A stretch of DNA of 64,000 nucleotides. It comes from Candidatus Nitrososphaera evergladensis SR1. GTDB taxonomy: Archaea > Thermoproteota > Nitrososphaeria > Nitrososphaerales > Nitrososphaeraceae. This document shows, in pieces, positions 8,440-17,121 of this stretch; position 1 is the stretch's first letter, and every line of letters begins with the position of its first letter. Under the pieces are notes generated by a model that saw only the letters and a program-made list of their open reading frames with translations, was not told the origin of the DNA and did no database searches. The stretch lies in the NCBI RefSeq assembly GCF_000730285.1, contig NZ_CP007174.1:2294001-2358000 (forward strand), given 5' to 3'. The translations under genes were made by a program, and so were the position numbers.

Positions 8440-8943
8440 TCAGTTGTTGCTGCTGCCGTTATTCTTCTTCAAGAACTCTTTTATCTCGGCATAGTTTGGC
8501 TCGACGAGCGGGTTGTCAGACACCCACCTGTAGCGCACCTTGCCCTGCTCGTCCAGTATGAACACCGACCTCTTTGCCGCATTATAGTCGGGCATGCTTG
8601 CCAGCTTTTTCATGACGATTCCGTACTTTTTGATGACCTTTCTTCCATAGTCTGAAAGCACGGGAAAGCTCAGGTGATGGTTGTTGGCAAAGGCCTTGTT
8701 GACAAACGGGCCGTCCACAGAGATTCCAAGCACGTTTGCGCCATAGTCCCGGAGCTCATCAAGCGAGTCGCGGATTGCGCACATTTCTGCCGTGCAGACC
8801 GACGACTCGGCCGCAGGAAAGAATGCAAGTATTGTCTTTTTGCCTCTGAAATCGCTCAGCTTGCGGTTCTTCAGGTCCTGGTCCGGGAGTTCAAATTCGG
8901 GAGCTTTTTGGCCTATCTTTAGAGATGACTTGGCTGCTGCCAT
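8440..8943 (-). CDS. Peroxiredoxin, BCP/AhpC-TSA type
   Basis: A 167-residue thioredoxin-fold peroxidase reducing hydrogen peroxide and organic peroxides. The peroxidatic Cys is C50 in the motif ESSVCTAEMC, with C55 five residues later as in BCP-type atypical two-Cys enzymes. The C-terminal half has FILDEQGKVRYRWVSDNP, usual for the family. The ATG at 8943 gives MAAAKSSLK; a TTG two codons earlier is less likely. It is a single gene between the MBL hydrolase and the cysteine desulfurase. The reductant partner is not in the window. Confidence 0.92.
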   Translation of the reverse strand: MAAAKSSLKIGQKAPEFELPDQDLKNRKLSDFRGKKTILAFFPAAESSVCTAEMCAIRDSLDELRDYGANVLGISVDGPFVNKAFANNHHLSFPVLSDYGRKVIKKYGIVMKKLASMPDYNAAKRSVFILDEQGKVRYRWVSDNPLVEPNYAEIKEFLKKNNGSSNN

Positions 8944-8991
8944 ATGCAAGAGAGCGGCCGAGCTTGCAATAAAAAGATTTTCAACTATACG

Positions 8992-10167
8992 TCAGGCGTA
9001 CTTGGACTTGAAGGGCGAAAGCGACCGCAGCTCTTTTACCACGCCTGCAAGTGCCGACACCGTCCTGTCCATTTCCTCCTTTGTGTTCTGCATCGACAGG
9101 CTGATGCGGAGCGAGCCTGTTATCTCCTCGTAGGAAAAGCCCATTGCCTTTAGCACGTGCGACGGCTTTTGCTTCTTGACCGAGCAGGCCGAGCCTGTGG
9201 ACGCGGCAATCCCTTCTTCGTCCAGCTTTATTATCAGGTCCTCGCCGTTTACCCCAAAAAACGTGAAATGAGCGTTGGCGGCAAGCCTGCTTGTCCTGGA
9301 ACCGTTTAGCCTGCTGTGCGGGATCTCTGACAGGACGTTTTCAATGAGGCAGTCCCTGAGAGCAGACACCTGTCTCTGGTACTCGGCAAGCCGGCCCTTG
9401 GCAAGCTCGCACGCCTTGCCAAAGCCGACTATTCCCGGGACGTTTTCGGTGCCGGAGCGCATGGCAGATTCCTGCCCGCCTCCGTGGATTATCGGCATTA
9501 TCTCCAGCCCGTCGCGGATGTACAGCGCCCCGACCCCTTTTGGCCCGTTTATCTTGTGCGACGACATTGACAACAGGTCGACGCCAAGGTCCTTGACATC
9601 CACGGGTATCTTGCCGGCGGCCTGCACCGCGTCGGTGTGAAAGAGCGCGCCGGCGTCGTGCGCAATCTTGGCAAGCTCCTTTATTGGCTGGATGGTGCCC
9701 ACCTCGTTGTTTGCGTGCATGATGCTGACAAGCGCTGTCGAAGGCGTGATCGCCTCCTTGAGGACTTCTGGCCTCACTAGCCCTTCGGGCGTGACTGGCA
9801 GAAACGTCACATTGTAGCCCAGCCTTTCAAGGTCGCGGCACGGCTCTAGCACGGCGTCGTGCTCGATGTAGCTTGTTATTATGTGGTTCTTTGACGGGTC
9901 CTTGCTTTTCGCATAGTCGGCCGTCCCCTTGACAGCAAGGTTGTCAGCCTCCGTGCCGCCTGACGTGAACGTTATCTCTTGCGGCTTGGCGCTCACAAGG
10001 TCGGCCACGCGTTTTCTGGCAAGCTGTATCGCCCGCGTCGTCTCCCTGCCAAAGTAGTGTATCGAAGACGGGTTGCCAAACTGCTGTTTCAGGTAAGGGA
10101 TCATCTCCTGTATCACCTCGTCTGCTACTGGGGTTGACGCGGCGCTGTCAAGGTAGATTCGCTCCAT
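8992..10167 (-). CDS. Cysteine desulfurase (NifS/IscS family)
   Basis: A 391-residue PLP enzyme that takes sulfur from cysteine for Fe-S clusters, thio-tRNA or, from its context, nickel-pincer cofactor synthesis. The start ATG at 10167 overlaps the larE stop (TGATG). Seen: the N-terminal YLDSAASTPV, the PLP lysine in MSSHKINGPKGVGALY (K205), and the sulfur-accepting Cys in STGSACSVKK (C328) on a short loop. It is co-transcribed with larE and larC upstream. LarE in the sacrificial form uses its own Cys, while other forms receive sulfide on an Fe-S cluster, so a desulfurase here fits a sulfur-supply role. Confidence 0.93.
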   Translation of the reverse strand: MERIYLDSAASTPVADEVIQEMIPYLKQQFGNPSSIHYFGRETTRAIQLARKRVADLVSAKPQEITFTSGGTEADNLAVKGTADYAKSKDPSKNHIITSYIEHDAVLEPCRDLERLGYNVTFLPVTPEGLVRPEVLKEAITPSTALVSIMHANNEVGTIQPIKELAKIAHDAGALFHTDAVQAAGKIPVDVKDLGVDLLSMSSHKINGPKGVGALYIRDGLEIMPIIHGGGQESAMRSGTENVPGIVGFGKACELAKGRLAEYQRQVSALRDCLIENVLSEIPHSRLNGSRTSRLAANAHFTFFGVNGEDLIIKLDEEGIAASTGSACSVKKQKPSHVLKAMGFSYEEITGSLRISLSMQNTKEEMDRTVSALAGVVKELRSLSPFKSKYA

Positions 10168-10970
10168 CAATCGACCACCGCCAGCTTGCCGCTCTTGTAG
10201 CCGGAAGCGTCTATTGTCACAAAGCGGAAACCCAGTTCCTTTAGTTTTTTATCCAAGAGGTCCAGTTTTTCAGGGTCAAACATCCTGCCCAGCTCATCCC
10301 TTCCTACCTCTATTCTTGCAATCTCTCCGTGGTCCCGGACACGCACCTGTCGAACCCCAAATATCGACTTGACTATTATCTCCGAGCTTTCTATCTTGCG
10401 CAGCTTTTCGTATGTCACTTCCATGCCGACAGGTATTCTTGACGCCAGGCACGCGTTTGAGGGCTTGTCGTACACGGACAGCCCAAATTCTTTTGCCATC
10501 CGGCGGATCTCGGCCTTGCCGATGCCAAGCTCCACCATCGGGCTTTTCACGCCGTTTTCACGGAGCGCCCTGATGCCCGGACGATAGTCTGACAGGTCGT
10601 CAATGTTCGTGCCGTCCACTACCAGCTGCGCGCCGGCCTTTTTCGCCTCGCCGGCAAGGTGCTGCCCAAGCTCTGTCCTGCAGTGGTAGCAGCGCATTCC
10701 GTCGTTTTTTACAAACTCGGGGTTTTCAAGCTCGTCGTACTCTATTACCAGGTGCCTGATGCCGATTTCCTGCGCGACCTTGCGGGCGGTGGCAAGCTCC
10801 TCGTCTGCAAGAGTCTTGTAGTCAGCGGTTATCGCAATGGCGTTGTCGCCAAGCGCCTTTTTTGCGGCAAGGGCAACCACCGCGCTGTCGACGCCCCCAG
10901 ACAGCGCCACTATGACCCTGCTGCCTGCAGGGAACCACGAAACCAGCCTGTCAAGAGAAGTAGCAGTCAT
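10167..10970 (-). CDS. larE: LarE, sulfur insertase for the nickel-pincer nucleotide cofactor
   Basis: A 267-residue PP-loop ATP pyrophosphatase. It adenylates and thiolates the pyridinium dicarboxylate made by LarB. The PP-loop SGGVDS is at residues 24-29, a conserved GMRCYHCRTEL pair gives C94 and C97, and C174 lies in SNACLASRIPVG, the place of the sacrificial sulfur-donor Cys in Lactobacillus LarE. Having several cysteines leaves open the Fe-S-cluster variant. It overlaps larC upstream by 4 bases and the cysteine desulfurase downstream, so the three genes form one operon. Confidence 0.92.
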   Translation of the reverse strand: MTATSLDRLVSWFPAGSRVIVALSGGVDSAVVALAAKKALGDNAIAITADYKTLADEELATARKVAQEIGIRHLVIEYDELENPEFVKNDGMRCYHCRTELGQHLAGEAKKAGAQLVVDGTNIDDLSDYRPGIRALRENGVKSPMVELGIGKAEIRRMAKEFGLSVYDKPSNACLASRIPVGMEVTYEKLRKIESSEIIVKSIFGVRQVRVRDHGEIARIEVGRDELGRMFDPEKLDLLDKKLKELGFRFVTIDASGYKSGKLAVVD

Positions 10971-12205
10971 ACTTTGTGCACCACCTGCGCGTTTACGATT
11001 TCCATCACGCGCCTTGCAGGCACGCCAAGCCTTGCAGCGATTATCTTGATGTCCTCAAACTCGGGCTTGGCTCCCATAGTGTTGCCCTGTGCATCCTTGG
11101 CAACCTTGACGTGCACGTTGAACGTGTTTTCGCCTATCGTTACCGGCACCGTCACCACCGCCCTTTGGAGCACGTAGCGCTCCACCTGCTGTACGCGTGC
11201 ACCAAGCGTGCCCGACTCGGAAAACAGGATTGAAAGCACCGCATTTAGCAGGAAATTGTCTGCGACGACTCTGACAAGGTACGTAGGCCTGTTCTTTTTC
11301 GTGGTGCCCGGTATTATCGTCACGTCCTTGGCGCCGGCGTCTGTTAGCCTGTCGATGAGGTTGCCCATTACCTCTCCTGTTGCGTCGTCGACGTTTGTTT
11401 CCACCACGCAGACGGTGTCCTTCTCAAGGGCTACTGGCGAACTGCCGATAAGGACGCGGACGACGTTGGCAAAGCCTTCAAACTTTTTGCCGCCTGCGCC
11501 ATAGCCGATTTTCTCCGGCACGATTGTAGGATAATAGTCGACGCTTCCTTCCGCCAGGTTTGCAAGGAGCGCGGCTCCAGTCGGCGTCGTCAGCTCCTCC
11601 TTTGCCTGGCCGCCGGCAAGCGCAAAGTGCCTGCCCTGGAATATGTGCAGGATTGCGTCAGCAGGGTTTGGCACCGTGCCGTGCGAAAACGTCAGCTTGC
11701 CCCCGCCCACTGCCACCTGTGTAGACACTATTTTTGAGCCAAAGAGTGAAAGGTCCTGGAGGGCGGTGGCGCAGCCCACAATGTCTGCAAGCGTGTCCAC
11801 GCTGGACGCCTCGTGCAGGTGCACGTTGCTGAAATCCTCGCCGTGGACCCTGGCCTCGGCAGAGACTATCGTCTTTAGGGTGTCAAGCGCAAACGCCTTG
11901 GCCCTCTGCTCAAGGTCGAGCGTGTCGCAGGTTTTTGTTAGCGCGCGCAGCATCTCGGCGCCCTTGCGCTCGTGCACGCCGTCCTTGTACGACAGCTGCA
12001 GTTGCGTCGCCGAAAATCCGTGCGTAACTATTTTTTCAAAAGAGGCATTGCTTATCTTGCTGCCCTTCAGGCTGTCCTGGCACGCAAATATGGCGTCCCG
12101 CACCTTTTTTGCGCTGGCGCCGGCGTCCACCAGCGCAGACACTAGCATGTCGCCTGCAATGCCGGCCACCTGGCAGTCAATGACAGCTATCTTGTCATTT
12201 GTCAT
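10967..12205 (-). CDS. larC: LarC, nickel insertase of the nickel-pincer nucleotide cofactor
   Basis: About 412 residues, a CTP-dependent cyclometallase that inserts nickel into the dithio-pyridinium cofactor. The N-terminus IAVIDCQVAGIAGDMLVSAL and the HLHEASSVDTLADIVG and SHGTVPNPADA segments are LarC signatures, as is TNVDDATGEVMG in the second half. It is one uninterrupted frame, unlike lactobacilli where larC is split by a programmed frameshift. The ATG at 12205 is preferred to a TTG five codons upstream. A TATA-like ATTATAAAG lies near 12240-12248. First gene of the larC-larE-desulfurase operon. Confidence 0.92.
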   Translation of the reverse strand: MTNDKIAVIDCQVAGIAGDMLVSALVDAGASAKKVRDAIFACQDSLKGSKISNASFEKIVTHGFSATQLQLSYKDGVHERKGAEMLRALTKTCDTLDLEQRAKAFALDTLKTIVSAEARVHGEDFSNVHLHEASSVDTLADIVGCATALQDLSLFGSKIVSTQVAVGGGKLTFSHGTVPNPADAILHIFQGRHFALAGGQAKEELTTPTGAALLANLAEGSVDYYPTIVPEKIGYGAGGKKFEGFANVVRVLIGSSPVALEKDTVCVVETNVDDATGEVMGNLIDRLTDAGAKDVTIIPGTTKKNRPTYLVRVVADNFLLNAVLSILFSESGTLGARVQQVERYVLQRAVVTVPVTIGENTFNVHVKVAKDAQGNTMGAKPEFEDIKIIAARLGVPARRVMEIVNAQVVHKV

Positions 12206-12482
12206 GTGTGAGAGATACAAAAAATATTCAGTGCGGCGCTTTATAATATCGTTTATTATTGCTACTATGATTCAACAACTATGCACCGGCCGTCAGGTCC
12301 TTTTCTGTGCTTTAGCCGGTGGGTGTGACAACCGACAAGCCTGTGCTCCGTACAGCCGCAGATAGGACAGCGCTTTATCGTCCCGCCCTCCTTTTCTCCC
12401 ATATGACCCAAATCTGGCTCAACAGGCTTATGTGCGTTGCAATATCGTTTTTATTTATCACTGCACACAAGAGGCTCCACAT

Positions 12483-12842
12483 ATGGACACGCCAAGGGAG
12501 CTTGAATGGTACCTGCGAGACCACTTTTTCCGGCAGGCCGGAAAGGGCAGGACCCAGTTCCAGAGAAGCGCCATCGCCGGCGAGATGGCAAGTTTATACT
12601 TGCGCTACCGCGGATACGACCCGCAGCAGCTTGCAGAGAGCATGTCCCCGGTGATTGACGACCTTGTCTCTATGCAGGTACTGAAACAGACAGGTGACAA
12701 CCTGGAGGTCGCAGGCTCCCTTGTCCGAATGCAGTGCGCCAAGTGTTTTTACGTCAGCTATCTTCTTGCAGATAAAGAGCCCAAGACGTGCCAGCGTTGC
12801 TCAGGGACAGAGCTGCACGAGTTTCCAAAACGCAAGCAGTAA
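12483..12842 (+). CDS. Zinc-ribbon protein of unknown function
   Basis: About 119 residues. The N-terminal 80 residues are helical with a winged-helix flavour (GRTQFQRSAIAGEMASLYL, then SPVIDDLVSMQVLKQTGD). The C-terminus is a zinc ribbon of CAKC...CQRC spacing. The ATG at 12483 is chosen because an A/T-rich TATTTAT element is 24-33 bp upstream; the frame is open further upstream but has no promoter. This resembles archaeal transcription-related zinc-ribbon proteins, but I do not recognise the family. Confidence 0.65.
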   Translation: MDTPRELEWYLRDHFFRQAGKGRTQFQRSAIAGEMASLYLRYRGYDPQQLAESMSPVIDDLVSMQVLKQTGDNLEVAGSLVRMQCAKCFYVSYLLADKEPKTCQRCSGTELHEFPKRKQ

Positions 12843-12850
12843 ATAAAAAA

Positions 12851-12870
12851 GAATGAATGAATGAATGAAT
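12851..12870 (+). repeat. Tandem GAAT x5 microsatellite
   Basis: Five perfect GAAT units just before and across the first possible ATG of the next gene. A change in unit number would move start codons relative to the downstream frame. Confidence 0.8.
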
Positions 12871-13265
12871 CAAGCTTATTAAGCAAGTTTTTCCCTTACC
12901 CGGTCGTATTGCCAGACCTTGACGAGCTGTGCAAAAAGGTGTTTGCAGTAGACCCTGCCATCAGGTTTGCCGGCGTGATTGACAAGATGGGCAGGCTTGT
13001 AGCCGGAGGCATGCGCACGGGGCTAAGCCCGCTAGAGTCCGTACGGGACATGGACAAGCTGTACATCGAGTTTGCGCTCCGAAACGCCATGCGCAAAGAG
13101 TTCAACGCAGACTTTGGCAAGACAATTTTCACGTTTTCTGAAAGGGAGCGGATAAAGCTGGCGACATTTCCGCTGCAGGACGACGACAACCTATTGCTTG
13201 TCTCTATTGAAAAGGACAAGCCCCACGACAAAATAATAAGCGGGATACTGGCAGTCGTACGCTGA
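12861..13265 (+). CDS. DUF6659-like small thaumarchaeal protein
   Basis: Up to 134 residues. The conserved part begins near residue 16: LPDLDELCKKVFAVDPAIRFAG, then DKMGRLVAGGMRTGLSPLE, a helical segment, and a final FPLQDDDNLLLVSIEK strand pair. This is the layout of a family of thaumarchaeal proteins with a roadblock- or profilin-like fold. The ATG start sits in the GAAT repeat; a TTG at about 12909 would give exactly the conserved domain and may be the true start. The next gene overlaps by one base (TGATG). Function unknown, possibly sensory. Confidence 0.65.
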   Translation: MNESSLLSKFFPYPVVLPDLDELCKKVFAVDPAIRFAGVIDKMGRLVAGGMRTGLSPLESVRDMDKLYIEFALRNAMRKEFNADFGKTIFTFSERERIKLATFPLQDDDNLLLVSIEKDKPHDKIISGILAVVR

Positions 13266-13519
13266 TGCCTGCCACCAACAGCAGCAAAAGAAAAAAACGC
13301 TCGCGGCAAGGAGAGGACGACGAGCTTGTCCCGCCGCGCAAGATAACCGGCAAAGAGCTGACAGAGCTTGAGGAGTTGAGCGCAAGGCTCACCACACTTG
13401 TTGAAATGCTTGACGAAAAGGGCATCATCAACAAAAAAGAGTACGACCGTACAGTGGCGATGCGCCTGCACGAAATATCCAAGGCGGGGGCAATTGAAGA
13501 GCTGGACGAGGAACTCTAG
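13265..13519 (+). CDS. Small charged protein of unknown function
   Basis: An 84-residue soluble protein. A basic N-terminus (SSKRKKRSRQ) is followed by a helical stretch, TELEELSARLTTLVEMLDEKG, and a conserved-looking IINKKEYDRTVAMRLHE like the short coiled-coil hairpins used for protein docking. Its ATG overlaps the upstream stop, and the membrane-protein gene follows two bases after its own stop, so it is coupled to both. No family recognised. Confidence 0.55.
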   Translation: MPATNSSKRKKRSRQGEDDELVPPRKITGKELTELEELSARLTTLVEMLDEKGIINKKEYDRTVAMRLHEISKAGAIEELDEEL

Positions 13520-13521
13520 TC

Positions 13522-14226
13522 ATGCAGGCGCAAAGAGCATTTTTCCTTGCCATCATCGCAGGGATTATCGGAGGCGCTATCGCAGTGGCAATCAACTTTG
13601 TCGTTGTGCAGGCCCGGCAGAGCGAGATCGCAAATTTCTATACGGACGAGTTTGTTGCGCCGAGCATAATCGACGAGGGCGAGTTTGACCAAAAGCTGCA
13701 AGAGCTACAGATACAGAACGTTGCGCTGCCGATTGCAATTGGTGTCGGAGGAGGCGTACTTGTCGCCGCGGTGTACCTGAGGGTTGGCGCCGGCGCCTTC
13801 AAAGTTGCAGTCGCAGTTGCTGGCGCGGCGTGGCTTGCGCTCTATGTCATGCCGGCGGTAAAATACCCGGCAAACTCTGACACCGCCTTTAACCCAGAAG
13901 GCGACGGCGGGTACTCGATGCTCTATGCAGGCTACATGGCCGCATCAGGGCTTGCGGCTCTTGGCTCTGCAATAGCGTTTTCAAAGACGAAAAGAAAGAA
14001 TTGGTACGTTGGAGCCGCAGGCCTGTACATCGGAATAATAGCCGCGCTCTATGTCTCGTTCCCGGCCTTTTCCGGCCTGGAATTTGTGCCCCAGCAGTTG
14101 CTCGCAGGGTGGCGCTCGTCGATGGCAGCAGGCATGACCGCGTTGTGGTTTGCACTTGGCATAATTGCAGGTGCATTGCTGGAACGTGAAGAGAAGAAGG
14201 AAAAAGGCGTCGAGAAAGGGATTTGA
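13522..14226 (+). CDS. Multi-pass membrane protein (CbtA-like)
   Basis: A 234-residue integral membrane protein with six likely helices, beginning with FFLAIIAGIIGGAIAVAINF. A periplasmic loop follows helix 1 (FYTDEFVAPSIIDEGEF), and a conserved-looking AVKYPAN segment and a C-terminal FALGIIAGALLE helix precede a Lys/Glu tail. The YP motif and the six-helix pattern recall CbtA, a cobalt-transport-associated family often linked to B12 regulation in other organisms. This link is tentative and there is no cobalamin riboswitch visible here. Confidence 0.65.
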   Translation: MQAQRAFFLAIIAGIIGGAIAVAINFVVVQARQSEIANFYTDEFVAPSIIDEGEFDQKLQELQIQNVALPIAIGVGGGVLVAAVYLRVGAGAFKVAVAVAGAAWLALYVMPAVKYPANSDTAFNPEGDGGYSMLYAGYMAASGLAALGSAIAFSKTKRKNWYVGAAGLYIGIIAALYVSFPAFSGLEFVPQQLLAGWRSSMAAGMTALWFALGIIAGALLEREEKKEKGVEKGI

Positions 14227-14388
14227 AGCCTTTTGCGGCAGGGTAAGTGTTTTATTATTTGCAGAACTTGAGCTTTGGCTTGAATTCCCTGTCTATTTCT
14301 TCTCTAGACTTTTCACCAAATTCTATCGGACTGTTGTTTCGTCAGGCTATGTGTTATTCCCATTTCCATAAACATGCATGTGGCAAAA

Positions 14389-15636
14389 TTAGTCAGAGTT
14401 TTTTCCTTCAACTGGTCTGACGTTTCTGAAATTAAGGTACAGAGCTATATCGTATGCTATCTTTAGAGCGCCGCCCAGCACAAAAGGAGCTGATAGCACG
14501 GGCAGAACCTGCAGGATGTAGCCGGTCAGGGACGGCGACACTGCTTGAGAGATGTTTCGAGACATATTGGTGATTCCAGCCGCAGGCGTCCTTTCTTCCT
14601 CGCTTACGACCGCGACAATGTACGATTGCCTTGTGGGAACATCCATCTGCGACAGGGCCATCCTTGTCAGGTAAAACGCGATTGCCAGAGGCAGCGAAGG
14701 GGCAAACCCAACAAGAATAAGAAATACATTGGACGGTATGTGGGTAAAGACCATCGTGTTTACAAGCCCTATCCTGTCCGCGATCTTTGCCGCAGCTAGA
14801 AAGGAAAATGCCGTCAGTACTCCGGCCACTGAAAAGATCAATGACAGGACAGCCAGATCAACGTTGAACTTGGTAAAGAACCAGAAAGATACGATGCTCT
14901 GGATGACAAAGCCTCCTGCAAAGGAATCAACGGCAAACAAGCCGGATAGCTTGCCGACAAGATGCTTTGATTGAGGAGACAGCGCCTGCGTAACAGGCTT
15001 CTTCTTGTTTGTAATATCTCGTGTTGTTGCCTCTATCTTATTTGAAAGCATAAAGTAAATTGCCGTTGCAACAATTCCAAGGACGCTGTATAGCAGGAAA
15101 AGAGGCTTTATTGATTCAACGGGATTCCACCCGTACTGTTGCTGGAGGATGGCAGGCAAGCCCGAAAGAAGGATTCCTCCAGACATTGCAAAAGTGCCAG
15201 CCATGTTATAGAGGGCAAACACAGTGTTCCTCTTTCGGCTATCGTTGACAGTCTGCGGAAGCAGCGCCTGTTCTAGTGAAAGAAACGCGCCTGTTTCAGA
15301 GCCGGTGACATTTATTGTACCGATGAGGGCTGCAGCAATCAAGGCAAGGTAGCTCTCGCTTGCCAGAAATATTGCGCCGGCAATTGACATCAATGCGCCA
15401 AAGAGAATGAGCGTCTTGCGCCTGCCGATCCTGTCAGCATAAAAACTTGCAAAAAGCGTGAAAATTACGCTGTTGACAAGCGTGGCGGTGAGCACAATTC
15501 CGATCAGGATGTCGTCAAAACCAAGCAGCTTTAGGTATATTGCCAGAACTATGCTAAGAAAGCCGTAAGCAAAGGTTCTTACAATTCTGGCAGAGAAAAC
15601 CAGCTTGCCGTCAGCCGACAGCCATCCCATAGGCAA
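14389..15636 (-). CDS. Major facilitator superfamily transporter
   Basis: A 415-residue, twelve-helix MFS protein. The loop 2-3 signature is present (ADRIGRRKTLILFG), with a weaker copy between helices 8 and 9 (AAKIADRIGLVNTM), and a long central cytoplasmic loop (residues about 210-235). The segment TRQSYIVAVVSEEERTPAAG at helix 10-11 is typical of drug and metal-efflux-like MFS proteins. It is followed downstream on the same strand by an intergenic gap, and preceded by a ChrB-domain gene reading into it, which suggests oxyanion or metal stress. Substrate unknown. Confidence 0.88.
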   Translation of the reverse strand: MPMGWLSADGKLVFSARIVRTFAYGFLSIVLAIYLKLLGFDDILIGIVLTATLVNSVIFTLFASFYADRIGRRKTLILFGALMSIAGAIFLASESYLALIAAALIGTINVTGSETGAFLSLEQALLPQTVNDSRKRNTVFALYNMAGTFAMSGGILLSGLPAILQQQYGWNPVESIKPLFLLYSVLGIVATAIYFMLSNKIEATTRDITNKKKPVTQALSPQSKHLVGKLSGLFAVDSFAGGFVIQSIVSFWFFTKFNVDLAVLSLIFSVAGVLTAFSFLAAAKIADRIGLVNTMVFTHIPSNVFLILVGFAPSLPLAIAFYLTRMALSQMDVPTRQSYIVAVVSEEERTPAAGITNMSRNISQAVSPSLTGYILQVLPVLSAPFVLGGALKIAYDIALYLNFRNVRPVEGKNSD

Positions 15637-15665
15637 AGTGGATCTCTACATTATGTTGTATAATG

Positions 15666-16124
15666 TTAGTGTCTGCTTGATGATGATGTTGACTTTGTGT
15701 TTGTTGACTTGCAAAAGGCGTACAGAGCGTCGTAAAGGTAAAACTGCTTTGCCATGTTGTCATAGTCATCTTTTGAGATCAGGCTAAAGCCGGTTGCCAT
15801 GGCAACCAAACCTTCTGATTGTGGAGTCAGCGACCGGTTTGGGGTATCCGCGCCTCTCACTATTCGGGCCAGTTCCAGCAGGGCAGGCTCCTTTCTGGCC
15901 AGATCATACTTTTTTACGATTGCATCGAAGGAGCATTCTTCGCCATGATGGCCAAGCTCCGCGTTTGGGACGTCAAAAGGTATAGCGTCCATTTCTTTGG
16001 CAGTCTGCATGACTTTGTCGGCTGCCACAAAAAGAAATTCCGCATCCCTGTCCACAAAATTTTTTATCAGCCATGGACAGGCTATCCTGTCTATTTTTGC
16101 GTGCTCTCTTGTCACCCACTTCAT
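15666..16124 (-). CDS. ChrB C-terminal domain protein (chromate-resistance family)
   Basis: A 152-residue protein matching only the C-terminal domain of ChrB. Signature segments are VTREHAKIDRIACPWLIKNFVD and IPFDVPNAELGHHGEECSFD, plus the RGADT motif. In proteobacteria ChrB senses chromate, while stand-alone ChrB domains occur with rhodanese or transporter genes. The Ser-rich tail (STNTKSTSSSSRH) is probably non-essential. It lies 30 bp upstream of an MFS transporter gene on the same strand, so the two likely form an operon. Chromate specificity is not established. Confidence 0.82.
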   Translation of the reverse strand: MKWVTREHAKIDRIACPWLIKNFVDRDAEFLFVAADKVMQTAKEMDAIPFDVPNAELGHHGEECSFDAIVKKYDLARKEPALLELARIVRGADTPNRSLTPQSEGLVAMATGFSLISKDDYDNMAKQFYLYDALYAFCKSTNTKSTSSSSRH

Positions 16125-16240
16125 TTTCTTGTCATCCGCTCCAAATCAAACAACAGTAATGAGATTGAGCAGTTAGCTATTTTGATTTTCCGTACTATGG
16201 TTGAGGAAGGCTTAAACCTGCTACGTGAACAATTGAACTA

Positions 16241-16972
16241 ATGATAGCAAAAACCGCTGCAGCTTCAATAATGATGGGCATTGTTTTTGCAACGGCCCTC
16301 TCATTCGCAGGAATCTTGATCCCTACGCAAATTCAGGCACAAAATATGACAGAGCCCACCAATAACATGACAGCAATGAATAATTCAAACTCAAATTCTT
16401 CAGTTTTAGCTGGTGGCGCGGTAAACTCGACAGGGCTTGACACATTTTCAGCTGCCGGCCCTATTGCAGGCTTGATCCTTCCGGCTTCGCCTGCAGAATC
16501 AAATTCAACTGGAAGCAACATGACACTGCCGTCATCATCATCACAAAACACAACTGCACTTGCGTCAGTTGTGCCTGCAAAGACATTCATCCTTAGTGGC
16601 GCATGGCACCTAAATGCCGAAAATGGAAAGGTAACATTCTTTGACGCAAGGTTCACAAAGGTGCATCTTGACGCCAGCAATCGCCACGTACATGAGATCA
16701 GCAACTTCCGCCCAGCAAGCAACGACACGTCAATTCGGCTGAACGCCAACGGAACTACTACAATAATGGGAACCACCGATGTAGCCCTTAACCACGCGAT
16801 CACGTGGACCAACGTCAAGACAGCCATAGTGATAGATAAACTCAGTACAATAACCATTATGCTAGATCCAAAGGATACCTCAAATCACTTTGTAGGGCAA
16901 TCCATCTATGGGACTGTAAGCATGTTGAAAGACAAGAACGGAAATCATGTTGCAATGTTTGCACGTCCCTAG
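16241..16972 (+). CDS. Secreted Asn/Ser/Thr-rich protein, unknown function
   Basis: A 243-residue exported protein. A signal peptide covers residues 1-33 (ending PTQIQAQ), then a low-complexity linker rich in Asn, Ser and Thr that offers many N-glycosylation sites (residues 34-110). A folded domain follows (SGAWHLNAENGKVTFFDARF, HVHEISNF, GTTDVALN). CTTAAA about 28 bp upstream supports the ATG. Similar domains occur in other exported proteins of this group, but the function is unknown. It has no C-terminal membrane anchor. Confidence 0.75.
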   Translation: MIAKTAAASIMMGIVFATALSFAGILIPTQIQAQNMTEPTNNMTAMNNSNSNSSVLAGGAVNSTGLDTFSAAGPIAGLILPASPAESNSTGSNMTLPSSSSQNTTALASVVPAKTFILSGAWHLNAENGKVTFFDARFTKVHLDASNRHVHEISNFRPASNDTSIRLNANGTTTIMGTTDVALNHAITWTNVKTAIVIDKLSTITIMLDPKDTSNHFVGQSIYGTVSMLKDKNGNHVAMFARP

Positions 16973-17121
16973 TTCGAGGTAGGGGTACAAGGCATTATCC
17001 ATGCCGAGCCTCCTATTTCTTTTTATTCTCTTAATCTTCCCTTCCAAGGCAATAATAATAGATTTTGCAGTTTCAGCATAGAACTCAAAGAAAACTATTC
17101 GGTAAGAATCCAAAGTAAGAA

